Assembly (NCBI GenBank): GCA_001465935.1
Contig: LNKV01000009.1
Span: 496,001-560,000, forward strand
Origin: Clarireedia homoeocarpa
Lineage: Eukaryota > Ascomycota > Leotiomycetes > Helotiales > Rutstroemiaceae
Direction of reading: 5' to 3'
DNA: 64,000 nt
The position numbers and the translations under genes were made by a program. The notes under the pieces were generated by a model. The model saw only the letters and a program-made list of their open reading frames with translations. It was not told the DNA's origin and ran no database searches. Position 1 is the first letter of the stretch, and every line of letters starts with the position of its first letter. This document shows positions 1 through 11,945 of the stretch, in pieces.

Positions 1-98
1 TCTTAATGGCCATATTCTTATTTTATTTTTTATTTTTTAACTACTTAACATAGTGCATAGTGCATAGGGAGGGAGCAAAAGGCAAAAGTTGTGGGAAG

Positions 99-258
99 AG
101 GACTGGACTGGACTGGACTGGACTGGACTGGAACGGATTGGACTGGAACGGACTGGACTGGAACGGACTGTACTGGAACGGACTGGACTGGAACGGACTG
201 GACTGGAACGGACTGGATTGGACTGGACTGGACTGGACTGGACTGGACTGGACTGGAG
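99..258. repeat. Minisatellite of GGACT/GGAAC pentamers
   Basis: The block is built from GGACT pentamers with interspersed GGAAC variants, giving a 10-15 bp higher-order period. It is read as a repetitive W-x-G-L-D pattern on one strand and an S-P-V-R-S pattern on the other, which explains the overlapping frames. There is no sign of coding use. Confidence 0.9.
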
Positions 259-975
259 AGAGGATAGACAGGCAGGCAGGCAGATATTACTTGGGGAAGA
301 TGGGAATTTTATACGTGAAAGAAGATACATTAACTCTATAATGAAGACACAAACCCCCGATTTTCAAACGTAGTTTGATTCCTTGAACGTGCTCGGCCTC
401 TATCACGTTCACGTTCACGTTCACGTTCATGTTCATGTTCATGTTCATGTTCATGTCCATCTATCCGGTGCTGTGCAGACGAGAAAGAGCAATAGATTCA
501 AATAACTTATGAGACGTAATGTAATGTAATATAATATAATGTAATTTCTTATAGTAAGTACCATACATCCCATCCCATCCCATCCAGTCTTTAATCTCCC
601 TCCCTCCCGTCCCAGGAAATCGATGTATTGTCGTCCTCTCCTCTCCTCTCAACTCGCGTCCCTTGCTTTATCCAAGCTACCTACCTACCTACCTACCTGA
701 TACCTACCACCTTTTAGCAAACACCAACAACAACAAAATCATTTATTTTCATCGGCCTGCCTGCTCACAACGCAACGCAACGCAACGCATCCAGACTCGT
801 ACTGTATGTACCTAGTAGAACTAACTCATACTTATTAGCTAGCTCTTTTCTCTCTCTCTCTCACTCTCTCACTCACTCACTCACTCTCGCGCTTGCCTCT
901 CTAAGCCAAACTGCATTTACTCACAGCTGGTTGGTTTAGTTGCATAAGCATGGCGGGTTTGTTTGTGGAGATTTT

Positions 976-1011
<36 letters not shown>

Positions 1012-1590
1012 GGGGAGATGGATACTCGTACATGTGTATATATATGCATAAGAACAGTAAATAACAAGAGAAGGAGAGAAAGAAAGAAAGAAAGAATTCA
1101 CTTCGCCTCATCTACATCTACACCTGTGGATAGATTGATGGATGATCAAGTAAGTGAACGGAAAGATACAAAGATCTAGGAAGAGTAGACGGAACGCGGA
1201 TGGAAAGACTCCATTCCATTTAACCTTACATACAGACAGGAAGCAGGTCACGGAGGGGTTGAAATACTAATAGATCGCTAGAGACAGACATATATTCCCC
1301 ACATTAACCTGCAATAATGTATACGATTGTTTTCAGTATCTTTCGCCATCTTTTCCGACGGGAAATCCATCTGTCAGTCCGTCCATTGGTCCGTCCATCA
1401 TCCATGGTATAAATAAATCATCATAAAAACACCCCCTCTCATACTCCTCCCCACAAGCGTCGCTTCTTCCTCCCCGTTTAGTTCCTCCCTCCCCTCCTTC
1501 TCCTCAGCCCATAAAATCTGATATAAGATTTCTGATATAAGATTATAGTAAGCCCGGACCACCCCCAATTACAACTTCGGATTGGTCCAT

Positions 1591-1700
1591 TAAAAAGTAT
1601 AGTTAAGTGATATGGACATATCTGATCCGGCCAAGTCCCCTGGCCAGGATCAGATGTGCCTACGGGGTCAGATATGCTTACCCTAAATCATACTTTTATA
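1591..1700. mobile_element. Small imperfect inverted-repeat (MITE-like) element
   Basis: The outer arms AAAAAGTAT and ATACTTTTA are inverted copies. Inside them CATATCTGA is mirrored by TCAGATATG, and the centre TCTGATCC-GGCCA is mirrored by TGGCC-AGGATCAGA around a short loop. The whole can fold into a long imperfect hairpin of about 110 bp. That is the architecture of a miniature inverted-repeat element or of a strong RNA hairpin. No transposase is present and no clear target-site duplication was identified, so the mobile origin is inferred. Confidence 0.4.
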
Positions 1701-2070
1701 AGGAGCGACAGCGAGTTACCCTTCGGAGCAAGCTGAGAGCGCGAGCGACCAGCGAAAGGCTGGTTGGTCGTCCATGACATCATTCGAGCCTTTCAATGCT
1801 TGGACCTCGCAATCGTATGGCAATAATTGGAGAAAAAATCACACTCGCCGCAGATACGCAGCATGTGTAACGGTATCATTTCAAGTACATTAAAGAGCAA
1901 AAAAAACGAGGGGGAACAGGAAGTGTCCCAACGAGGCTGTCGACAGAATGCAATCCTCTGCATGTAATGTATTTATGAACATAGATACTCAACCAGGAAA
2001 TTCGTGGCTCACTTCTTTTCTTCTCCTAGGCTTCATACCACAAAATTCTTCGACACGCAAATTCCTAACA

Positions 2071-3476
2071 ATGGCACCGCTTTCCAGTCCAGACCAGTCC
2101 AGAGCCATTGGTATACTCTTTGTTACTGTGTTTTTCGTTATTCTCCCTCCCATCGCCGTCGCGTTGCGTTTCTGGGCGCGACAAATCAAGAATACTGCTC
2201 TCAGCGCCAACGACTATTTGATTGTAGCAGCAGTAGTAAATACCAACAGATACAATTCCAATGCCAGATAACGGCTTTTGCTGATAATATACTAAGGTCT
2301 TCACTATTGGTTGCGACGTTAGTATGATTATTGGTATGTACAATGCCATGCGAAGAGCGCACTACTTACACCAAGCAGGATCTGTGAAAGGGGGCTACGC
2401 TCAGCATAAAGACCGGCTCAGTGCCGAAGAGCTTATTGTATTTCAAAAAGTAGGCTACAAAATTCCATAGTTTTGAACTTGCAGTAGAATTCTGACCACT
2501 ATAGGCATTATTTGGAGGAACCCTCTTGTGGCCGCTGGCCAACACCTTTGTCAGGCTCTCGGTCCTTGATTTTTATTCCAAGACATTCCACAACCGAAAA
2601 TTCCGTATTTCTGCTTGGATTATAATGGCTGTGACGATAGTTTACTGTCTATCTACTGTCATCACTGCGTTCTTATTCTGTCGTCCTCTGGCGTACACCT
2701 GGAACAAGATGATCCCCGGCCAATGCGGCGAACTTAGAAGATTTTATCTAGCCACAGGCATAGTCAACGTCATTATCGATTTCGGCATAGTGATACTCCC
2801 GATGCCAGTGGTATGGGAGCTCCAGATGAGGACATCAAGAAAAGTTGTCTTAACATTCATCTTTGGGCTCGGATTTGGGTAAGACCCAGACCCTTCTATT
2901 CCGGCCTTCCTTCCTAGGAACACTTTTTCTTTTTCTCCAAAAAGTCTCTCAAGAGAAAGCTAATGCATTTTTTGAACCGAAAGTATCTGCATTATATCCG
3001 TGCTACGAAATGTCTGCCTCAGACAACTAGATTTCAACGACATCTCCTACGACATTACCTACAACGTTGTACTAACTTTTACATTCACACTCCTAGAACC
3101 TACACTAGGTATTATCAACGCCTGCCTCCCGATGCTACAGCCCGTCGTCACGAAAGTGTCCCGGATCGAGCTATTCAGCTGTGGTCGAGGAAAGAGCAGT
3201 AGCAGAGGATCAATAACATGGACGCGAAGCCGAAGCGGGCGTCACGAAGATGCCAAACCCAAGAACTTCATGCGTATGCATCACGTTCACGGCGAATACT
3301 CTCTCACCGATCTGCTCGACACACAGCAAGATATCACGGGGACGAGAACGGATGGAAACGTAGTGGTCACCACAAGCCAAATCACAATTAACTCGGTAGG
3401 AGAGAGCCCTGCCGCAAAGGAGCACATACAAGTCAAGAAGCAATGGGATGTGCAACGTAGTAACGAAGTGGTTTGA
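2071..3476 (+). CDS. Rhodopsin-like (SAT4/PTH11-type) seven-helix membrane protein
   Basis: Four exons: 2071-2235, 2297-2449, 2505-2878 and 2984-3476, giving 394 aa. The phase closes at every junction, and the introns have GT donors and AG acceptors. The start ATG at 2071 is followed directly by a hydrophobic helix and the AxALRFWAR-type motif usual at the N-terminus of this family. Exon 3 carries two to three hydrophobic helices with a FCRPLAYTWN segment and IVILPMPVVW. Exon 4 continues with the DFNDISYDI motif and the last helix, then about 110 hydrophilic residues as a cytoplasmic tail. The family is the fungal rhodopsin/SAT4 domain, related to Pth11-like putative GPCRs. Ligand and signalling role are unknown. 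There is no CFEM domain before the first helix. Confidence 0.85.
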
Positions 3477-4016
3477 CTTCATAGTAGGCTAGAACAACTA
3501 AACCAGTCTAGGGGATCGCGGTGCTCGTCGAAGAATAATTATAAAAGTACAATTAAAAAAGCTATTGGTTGAATAGCAATAAGTTGAAATTTCCCACCCC
3601 GTCATTGACTCATCGCTCCATCAATCCATGAATATTTGGGTATCCCATCCGGTAATTTTGAAAACACAGAAAAAAAGTAAGAAAAAGCAACAAGCAAAAA
3701 TCCCTGAAATAGGCGAGAACAATCCCAACTCCTTCATTGACTCATCGCTCCATCAATCCATGAATATTTGGGTATCCCATCCGGTAATTTTGAAAACACA
3801 GAAAAAAAGTAAGAAAAAGCAAAAAAGCAAAATTCCCTGAAATAGGCGAGAACAATCCCAACTCCTTTGTTTCTCATATGCTCCCTGCGCAGCCTCCCAA
3901 GAAAAGTAAATGCGTATGTTCAGTAAAAATTTGTAAGCCCAATAAAGTAAAGTGCTCTATAAATACAGGTAATTTTGGTCGGAACACCATATCGAGGAGT
4001 TAAGAGTCATGTCTCT
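3477..4016. other. Intergenic region between convergent genes
   Basis: The 3' flanks of the SAT4-family gene and the GH16 gene meet here. The only structured feature is the tandem duplication at 3603-3868. No additional gene is seen. Confidence 0.7.
3603..3868. repeat. Two-copy direct tandem duplication, period 132 bp
   Basis: The sequence from CATTGACTCATCGCTCC at 3603 recurs almost unchanged from 3735. The second copy differs mainly in the A-rich AAAAAGCAA stretch and ends near 3868. It lies in the shared 3' flank of two convergent genes and looks like a recent duplication. Confidence 0.9.
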
Positions 4017-5223
4017 CTATAAGACCATCATGGTCATCGAAGAGAGGAGAATGACGAATGATACAGAAGTAAAAGCTCCCATAGCCATGGATCCAGAAGC
4101 ATCACTCTTCTTGTAGACCGTTTGGTTATTGGTGTGGTTTTGTTGATTGCTAAAGAAATACGTGCTCGCAGATGCATTGCCGTTTGTCGCATCATTTGGG
4201 TTCGGCGCAGCAGTTTGATCTGGAACAGAGCAGATAGCATTTGCAGCGTGAGGATCTTTGCATCTTTTATTGAAAGCAGACGCGCGCATAGGATCTGAGG
4301 AATTGAAGTATGCCTTCACGTAGCTTACCGAGATAGACGTATCTTCTGTAGGAGGCCCAGAAGACCATTGAGGATTTCCATTGCTCCATTGGGTAAGGAT
4401 CATATGTCCAGATGAAGTTGGGACTGCTGAGGAGTTCATCTTCGCAAGTACTTGATCATCCGCGTAGAAGATGACGTTGTTGGGAATGAAATCGAAGCGA
4501 TATTCGTGGTACCCTGTAGTAGGGTCGAAAGGTAAGTTCGCCACAACGTAGTTACCAGTGTTTGCCGCATTGTAACCAGCATGGACCGAATCAACAGATT
4601 GGAGGACCAAGTTGACAGGAAAAGTATTGTTTTCGCGATTGAATTGTGAAGAGAGGAATTCCATGTCAATCTCTTGACTGTCGTTGAAATACTAAGTCCA
4701 AAGTTAGCAGTCGTACACGGACCAAATGTCGAGTATAGAGGAACGGAAATATGGAAACACATGCCCAAAAGAAGGCCGAACAAGTACCAGGATTCAACGT
4801 CAACTTCATAGCAGTTCGATATGTACCCCAAAGTAAATCTTCTCGTGTGGAATCCAGCTCGGCAGTTTGAACGTAACCATTGGCAGGTTTTCCTCCGCTC
4901 ACGGTAAGTTGTACACCGGGATCCCCGCCATTCTTCCCCTCACCCGACCACGTATTCTCGTCTAGTATTGGGTTCGAAGTGACTTGTGCGATGTTGAAGT
5001 TCATGCCATAAGGACCACGTCCTTCTGCAGCCGTCTTGTTGAAAGATTGCCTTCTCCAATCCGTATCCTTTGTGATATTGGGAAGATGGAGGAAGTCGGA
5101 CTCGATCAAGTCCGTGAAGACATAGGGTTCCGCAGAATTGTCAATGATGGAGGAGTATCCACACTCGCAGTCTGCTGCCGCATAGCCTGCTATGGATAGA
5201 AGTAAAGGAAGAATGGACTTCAT
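4017..5223 (-). CDS. Secreted, probably GPI-anchored GH16 glycosidase/transglycosylase
   Basis: Two exons, 5223-4765 and 4691-4017, encode 377 aa. The chosen start gives a clean signal peptide (MKSILPLLLSIAGYAAA then DCECGY); an ATG five codons upstream is also possible. The catalytic motif EIDME lies just after the junction (about residues 160-164). It is the ExDxE form typical of GH16 wall transglycosylases and lichenase-type enzymes, and FFWYFND precedes it. About 60 Ser/Asn/Thr-rich residues follow the fold, and the protein ends in a hydrophobic tail without charged residues, as in GPI-anchored wall proteins. The 73-nt intron has a TGCTAAC branch site but its donor is GCATGT, a GC-AG intron; splicing at the nearby GTACTT would delete conserved residues. 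The family acts on beta-glucan or glucan-chitin links; the exact substrate is not decidable here. Confidence 0.85.
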
Positions 5224-7172
5224 ACTGGAATGCCGCATTTTTTTCGTTCTTTTCAGATGTGAGAGAGACTGTTCCCGGAATCCAAAGAAGGTTGTCGTAT
5301 GCAGTGGAAGTAGTAGTGGTAGTACCACGAAAACAAGTACAGATACAACAAGACGAGACAACTACTTCTTGCCCTTGTTCGTACAAGTAAATTATGGCCA
5401 GAAATCAAGATTGGATTGGGGAAATGAGAGTGAATGTTCTTCCGATCACTTTATGTAAAATTGCAAAGAGAAACGAGTGTGTAATAGCCTGGGGCTTGTT
5501 GGTAGTAACAGCTGGATTTCCTCAGATATATTTACATCTGAACATTATATGTAAATAGGTAGGTCAGATGAGACAGAAGAGGACGAGGTAGGCAGGATTG
5601 CGGACTTGTTTTGAACGAACGACAGCGAGAGAGGAAAAACGAGAAAGAGAAGCAGAGGGAAACGAAGAGGTCGAGAGACGGCAGACAGTGCATATAAGAG
5701 AGTGACAAAGTTGGATGAAAATGAATGGAGGAAGAATCGAAGAGGTAAGAAGACGTCTAAGGTTTGTTTTACCTTCTGAAGAACTACGAAAAATACCATC
5801 AAAGTTGAGGTAAATCCTTGCTTACCGAGAGTCTTCGTCTATTACCTACAAGTATTACCATATATTCTCATATATACTCGTATATTTCCATATAAACGGA
5901 TGCTCACTGTTGGAAGTCGCAACTCACATACTTTGTAGAAAAGGTGTCAGACTTACGCTTCGTACTTCGGACCTTTCTTTGTATGTAAGGTACAAAGAAC
6001 GAAGGGCAAGGGCAAGGGCGAGGGCGAGGGCAAGGGCAAGGGCATCGTGCAGACGGCCAAGGAAGGAAAGAAGGATTCTCATCCCCAGTGGCTGGTGGCT
6101 GGTGGCTGTCCTTGGCTTATCCTTGTCCTACAGTACCGTCGCTTCGTTGCATCGTTTGAACAAGCACGAAGTAGACAGTCACGTCAAGATGTCTTGATTC
6201 CTAGCTCTTGACTCTTGGGTAGTTTGCTTTGTCCTGTTTCACAGCTTAGAACTACTGTATGCAGATACATACTTACAAATCACTGCCTACCTCCCTTTGC
6301 TCTTTGTACTACTTGTATGGACTTGGGGATTGGTACTCTACTCTTCTACACCTCAATGCAGTACCAACATCCATATCCCCGACCCCATAATGCCGTAATT
6401 CATTGATGCGGGGGGGCAGCCAGGATCCCCAACCAGATGAGCCAGTCCAATCAAAGGTCCAGCCAATCGATCAAACGACCAGCGATTTCCCCTCCTCTTC
6501 TCCGTCCACCCCCTTATCCACCCCCTTATCCACCCCCCCATCCAATCTTAAAATTATGTGCAGCTCTTGGAACTGGGAAGGCGGACCTCCAGGACAGGAA
6601 GTCGTGGCGTGAATTTCCTACCGAGTTAACGAATGAGAGGAGGCCAGTGCAGGCAAAGACTGGTCTGGATACTGGTATTACCTTGGAAGCAGGCTATGGT
6701 TGATACTGTGGTTGATACTGTGGTTGATACTGTGGAGGGAATCGCCGAGGAGAAATACGCATGTGCTTCTCTTCGCTCTGCCGAACACTATCGCGCCTCT
6801 ATCAAAAACCCACCGTGCTATCCCATCCCCATTACACATACATTCACTCCACTCCATATCATATCATATGTCTCACCCATTACCATACCATACCATACCA
6901 TACCATACCATACCACACCATACCATCTCTCCTCTCCACCCATCCCCATCATCCGACCCAGCGCCACCCAACACAAAGCGCGTGCCCGCTCCCCCTCGCA
7001 GCGATCGTACGTATGTATCTACAGCACGCACAGTATCCATCCCCCATCCAAAATACCACCATCTCGTGTCCAAGCCACCGGCGTTTTCCAGCCCAGATCT
7101 ATCTATCATGTCGGGGGTGGGTCAAAACCAAAAAAACAAAAATACAAAACAAAACAAAACAAAACAAAACAA

Positions 7173-7262
7173 CCTATCCGTCACCCACCCACCTATCCGT
7201 CACCCACCCACCTATCCGTCACCCACCTATCCGTCACCCACCTATCCGTCACCCACCCACCC
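7173..7262. repeat. Minisatellite CTATCCGTCACCCACC
   Basis: Five or more near-perfect copies, alternating between a 16-mer and an 11-12-mer form, follow directly after an AAAAC array. Simple tandem expansion is the best reading. Confidence 0.85.
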
Positions 7263-7517
7263 ACCGTCTTACTTCTTACTTACGCCCGGATTAATCGGAA
7301 GCCCGTACTTGCTCCCTCCCCTCCCCCCCATAATCCATCCGTCCGTCCCATTCTACTATACTATACTGTACTTTCGTATATTACCATAATCGTAATCATA
7401 TGACAACCAACCAACCAACCAAACAATGATGATTCATTCATTCATTCATTCATTCATTCATTCATTCATTTGATTCACTCTTTTCGTGATGCGATCGATG
7501 TCCGAAAGCCGAAGATG

Positions 7518-7555
<38 letters not shown>
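7518..7555. repeat. Poly-A tract of 38 bases
   Basis: An uninterrupted run of A flanked by GAAGATG and CCCCGCGCC. It could be a relic of retroposition, but no element body is recognisable upstream. Assembly length may be approximate. Confidence 0.9.
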
Positions 7556-7557
<2 letters not shown>

Positions 7558-8577
7558 CCGCGCCCCTCCCCAAGGGACGGACATGGAAGATGCTGGTTTG
7601 GGGGGAATTGTAGCGTAGCATATGTATGGACTTTGGAATTTTTACGTAGATCTGGAGAACAAGCGTTTATATAGCTTTACGATGTCCATGACGGAACGAA
7701 TCAGGAGAGAAGATGTGATGAATATTTACAATCAGCACGGTGTCCATTTATTGATACAATATAGAATCCGATCCTTCGTCATTCCCATTATTCCACTCAA
7801 GTCACGTAAACTGCATTGAACCTCGTATAACGACACAGTCATCATCATCATCATCACTATTCAAAAATCATATAACAGTAGACGCGTAATATTGATCTGA
7901 TGCTGAGATATAGACTATCTATACATATACACCGATCAGCCCTGCCACTAATCACCAGCGACATTAAACCTTTCCGTGCCCTGCACTGCCTTGCCATGTT
8001 TCTCAATACCGTCCATCCATTTCATTTCCGTCCCTCCAAACATACAAATCAATCCAATGTTAAAACTTCCGAACGACGCATAAAATCATTTTCGCAGTAA
8101 ACAATGATGAAAAGAGGTTACTAAAAAAGAGTAAAGAAGAAGCTCAAAAACCAGAGAGATATATAGAACAAGGTATCTGAGGTGAAAATGATGATAAGAG
8201 GGGTGAAGAAACAATTAAAAGGCGATAACGCTAATAGGACAGGGCAGAAACAACACCAGTGGGCCAGCCAGAAGGATGCGCTGAGAGAGATTAGGTCGCC
8301 AGGAAGTCGGCGGTGATATGAAAAGAAGAAAAGAGGAAAAAAAGAACCCAATGTGCCCGACCAGCCCCGTATTGTTGCCCGTGACCTCTGCCAAATAAAA
8401 TATCTGTTGAAAACTCGCTATATGCAGAAACGAGAACTAAACAGAGACCAATGCTCCTTCCAAGCCAAGACGTAATATGAAACCAGAAAAGAAGAGAGAA
8501 GAGGGATATCAAAAATGAGTCTAGTAAGGAAATGAGAAGAAAGAAATCGTCGCAATCATTAAAAAAAGGTCCAGGTT

Positions 8578-11228
8578 TTAGTACACGCTATCGTCGTTGT
8601 CATCGACCCCTTGAGAGATCATAGAAGGTGTTGACACGTCCGAAGCTTCCATGTCATCCTCATAGCCTACAAGAGCTTGAGAGTGAAGTTGGAAGGATTC
8701 TCCCATGAGTTTGGTGATACTGCAATATTGTTAGCAACTTGTACTTCCCAAGAAGTGTAAACGTAAGAACTTACCCCCAGACAACAACTTCATCAAGCAT
8801 ACTACCCCAGACACGAGCAACTGTAGAGCTGAGCTTGTTGCTATAACCGCCCACCATTTCATCGTCAAAGAGAGCTCGGATCTTGTTGTACATGGTCATT
8901 TCTTCCTCGGTTGCAGGCTCCTCGTCATTTTCCAGGCGATAAAGCCACAAGCTGAGGATGACCATGAGATCCATACCACATAGAGGGTGTTCAATACTCC
9001 AGTTAGTAGCTGAAGTTCTAGCAACCCAGCGGATGCCTTGAAGAGCTGCAGTCTCGATGCAGTTGTAGCACTCTTGGATGACCTTGATCATCTCACTGGA
9101 GCGCTTAACCTTATCTCTGGCGTTGGACATCGCGGCAGCAACTTCATAAGGATCATGGTATCTCAGCACCTCTTGTATGGATTTCAAGTCTACTTCAAGA
9201 CGTGCACGGGCGTTACGGAACAATGCCATGGCGTTGAAGATCAATGGGTGCCCTTTGTGAGGAGCACTCAAAGGAACAGAAACAATCTCTGGCTCACACA
9301 GCTCAAGTGATTTCTCCCATGTTTCCAAGGCAAGGCGGAGCTTGAACTCCAACACCATATCCTGAAGAGCTTCAGGACTGCGCTTGTGATACCAGATTTC
9401 CAAGAAAAGAGCGTTGATCATGACGCGTGTAGCAAAGGCACTGTAGCGAAGGGATTCACCTTGGAATAGGTTGTCATGTGCATCCATGAATGATGGAATT
9501 TGAGAGGCACTTAGATGTTCACGCCAGACAGCCTCGTCACTAACGTTCAGGTTCCACATAGCTTCAGTTGAAGGTAGCTGAAGATCCTCAAACTCGTTAA
9601 AGCTGATCGCAGGAGTGTGGTTGTAGGTGAGTGTCAATTGACCGAAGAAAATGTAGACAGCATAGTATGTTCGACGGCAACCTTCATCTTCAACCCATTC
9701 AGCTCGAGTTGGTGCAGCTCCTTCGCGCGCATCAGTGCGAAGCTTGAGCTCGTAACGGTTACCAGCAACCATGTTGGCCAATAGACTCTTGATTGAGCAG
9801 GCCCATTCCAGACCCTTTGGATCTCCACTCCAGCTTGCAAAGATCATGTTGAGGAGCGAACTTTGCATTGTCCAGAGAGGACATTTGCGCGAGCTAAAGT
9901 TCTCCTTGTTCTGCAAGAACTGGTTTACAAGTACCTTTGAACCAATGTGCATCATGTATGCATGGTCTTGATCAAATGCATACAGAGCGCCAATGGACAA
10001 AACCGCAAGGAGCAGTGGCGGTGATACTTGTGTGGGCTTAAAGGTTGATGGGTGCAAGAAAGGTAAGTGGTGATGGAACAGACTGAAGTAAGTTGAAAGG
10101 AACCTATTCAACAATGCTAATGGAGGAAGGCGGAAGCCATCTGGAATCGCTCGCTCGCTGTCGTGGCCACGAATGTTGTCCAAGATCATGTTTCGTTCAT
10201 CATCGCTTGCAACTTGAGGTGCCTTTGATGAAGCAAGTTCAGAGCGAGGCTGTATTGGAGACAACTGAGGGGTAGAAGTAGCCGATGGCGGTAACGAATC
10301 AATCATCGATTGTAAAGCGGGTACAAGTCCGTTGTAGCTTGGCGAAGCCTTGTGCTTGACGATAGGAGGAAGCTGATTTGGATGAGGATGCATTGTACCG
10401 CCACTTGTGAAAGATGCTTGAGAATCCTGGGAACCCGAAGCACCTGAAGTGATCGAGTGAGACTTGGGCTCCGTCACTGACTGCGGCATGAAAGAGTCCC
10501 ACTGAACCTGAGGAAGCGAGATGGCCCCCGAAGGATAAGTGACGGATGGCTCCATGAGCGGAGTACCATTTTGAGAGAAAGCCATTCCAGGTCTGTTCTC
10601 AAATGGGCCTACGCCCGCGTTGCGCATTGCGGCAGTGGCTTTGTGGTGAAGGTCGGTCATCAACATGGCGGCAGTCTCGAGATCAACCATTCCATCACTG
10701 CTGGCTTCGATTTGCTCTAGCGCAGATGTATCGATAGCGATGGCTGACTTGCTTGGAGTAGAAAGCGCGGATGCTTTTGGTCCTGCACGTCGTTTGACAT
10801 CGCTATGTAAGGGGATACCTCCATCTTTGGCGTGTACAGTTCGGTCGTGTCGGAGTAATAAGTCGCGTCGCACAAAGGTACTTCTACACTTCATGCATTT
10901 AAACGGACGTTCTTTCGTATCTGCAAGATTGACGATGATGTTAGAGTGAGTTCTTGTTGTAGATGGGTAGAGGAAAGAGAAGTGTTGTCGCGATGGAAGG
11001 GCGAGTGACCAGCCACGCGATCCGGCACGAAAAGAGGGGAAAGGAGATGAGGAATCATCCCAAATACTTACGGGATCTCTCATGTCTGCTACGATGTTCA
11101 CTTCTGCTGAAAGCTCTATTACAGAACTGACACTTGTACTTCTTCTCTGGGACAAGCGACGATGACTTTCGTATTGTTGAAGTTGATGATGCCGCTGTGG
11201 GCAGGACACTGATGGCTGCGACAGGCAT
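8578..11228 (-). CDS. C2H2 zinc-finger and fungal-specific domain transcription factor
   Basis: Three exons, 11228-11072, 10920-8775 and 8719-8578, encode 814 aa. Exon 1 holds the first C2H2 finger (C33, C36, H49) and the junction falls in its last His codon. Exon 2 opens with TKERPFKC and the second finger (C61, C64, H77, H82). The stretch from about 90 to 330 is Ser/Pro/Gln-rich and likely disordered. From about 350 onward the LLNRFLSTYFSLFHHHLPFLHP segment and following helices match the fungal-specific transcription factor domain. The last small exon adds an acidic tail. The layout recalls AmdX/Klf1-type regulators, but no orthologue can be named from sequence alone. A long open frame also runs through the 151-nt first intron; it was not used because it loses finger 1. 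Confidence 0.88.
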
Positions 11229-11777
11229 TGTGGCTGGAATCGATCGAGGGTTCCGAGGACGGGTTTCTTGTTCACAGATCGATGGTTGAATATCGTCCGG
11301 CTCGCGAGCGTGGGCGTAGGGTTTAAAGTGTGTACTGAGTGTTGTTTGATGTAGTGTTCATTTGTTGAGTTCGTATTATGGTCATAGATGTGTGGAGTGG
11401 TGTATGGGGGGGGGGATGGCGACTGCCCTGGAATTCGCGAAGGACAGGATCTTGCTGGAGGGAGCGAGGACCTATCAACGATCGCGCGTCGACGAAAGAT
11501 TGGAAGACGTGAAGAGGGGAAATGGAACAGGATTCAGATGAAGCGTGAAAAGAAAGATTGATGGAATTAGATAAATGATGATGGAGTTTTGGATATGGAC
11601 GACAAAATGAGGGGTTAAAGGGAGATTTATTAAAGTTAAGAAGGAGAGTGTGAGGAGTTGGATGGTGGGTGGAAGAGAAATAATGGAAGAGGGAACGAAG
11701 CGTGACAAGGGAAAAGGGAAAAGTGGGTTTTGACTTGGGCCTAGTAGTCTGCCCCTCTTCTCTGGCTACCCAGCACA

Positions 11778-11945
11778 CCTCCCCCAGCACCCAGTACCAG
11801 CACCAGCACCAGCACCCAGCACCAGCCAGCACCAGCACCAGTACAGTACCAGCACCAGCACCACCAACACCACCAGCACCACCAACACCACCAGCACCAC
11901 CAGCACCACCAGCACCCGCACCCGCACCCGCACCCAGCACCCAGC
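11778..11945. repeat. AGCACC/AACACC minisatellite upstream of the transcription factor
   Basis: More than twenty CAGCACC or CAACACC units occur about 550 bp upstream of the zinc-finger gene. They read as long Gly/Ala or Cys/Trp strings on the minus strand, which explains the overlapping frames there. Confidence 0.9.

Larger units (their letters stand above)
1..2070. other. Non-coding region rich in simple repeats
   Basis: No convincing gene is visible. The stretch holds a pentamer-based minisatellite (about 99-258), hexamer CACGTT/CATGTT repeats (about 407-455), TAATG and CTAC arrays (510-545, 676-698), GCAAC repeats (768-790), CT/CACT-rich DNA (847-890), a GA dinucleotide tract (about 980-1007) and a GAAA tract (1078-1096). 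Open frames of 60-97 codons here are translations of these repeats. An imperfect hairpin element lies at about 1591-1700 and is listed separately. Confidence 0.7.
5224..8577. other. Long intergenic stretch packed with simple repeats
   Basis: No gene supported. It contains GGGCAA/GGGCGA repeats (6003-6042), a CCACCCCCTTAT repeat (6508-6541), three copies of GTTGATACTGTG (about 6698-6734), a CATAC array (6881-6917), an AAAAC array (7144-7172), a 15-16-mer CTATCCGTCACCCACC array (7173-7262), an ATTC array (7433-7471), a 38-nt poly-A run (7518-7555) and an ATC array (7840-7855). Frames up to 256 codons in 6630-7400 run through these arrays and are dismissed. The first few hundred bases are the upstream region of the GH16 gene. 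Confidence 0.75.

Noticed and set aside
37..373. Three frames of 93-97 codons at the start of the window
   Set aside because: All translate the GGACT/GGAAC minisatellite.
6633..7403. Overlapping plus-strand frames of 177-256 codons
   Set aside because: They run through CATAC, AAAAC and CTATCCGTCACCC arrays; three frames are open at once because the repeats lack stops. Composition is repeat-driven.
11072..11275. N-terminal extension of the 834-codon frame of the transcription factor
   Set aside because: It reads exon 1 out of frame and crosses the intron; the true frame of exon 1 yields a proper first C2H2 finger that joins the second in phase.
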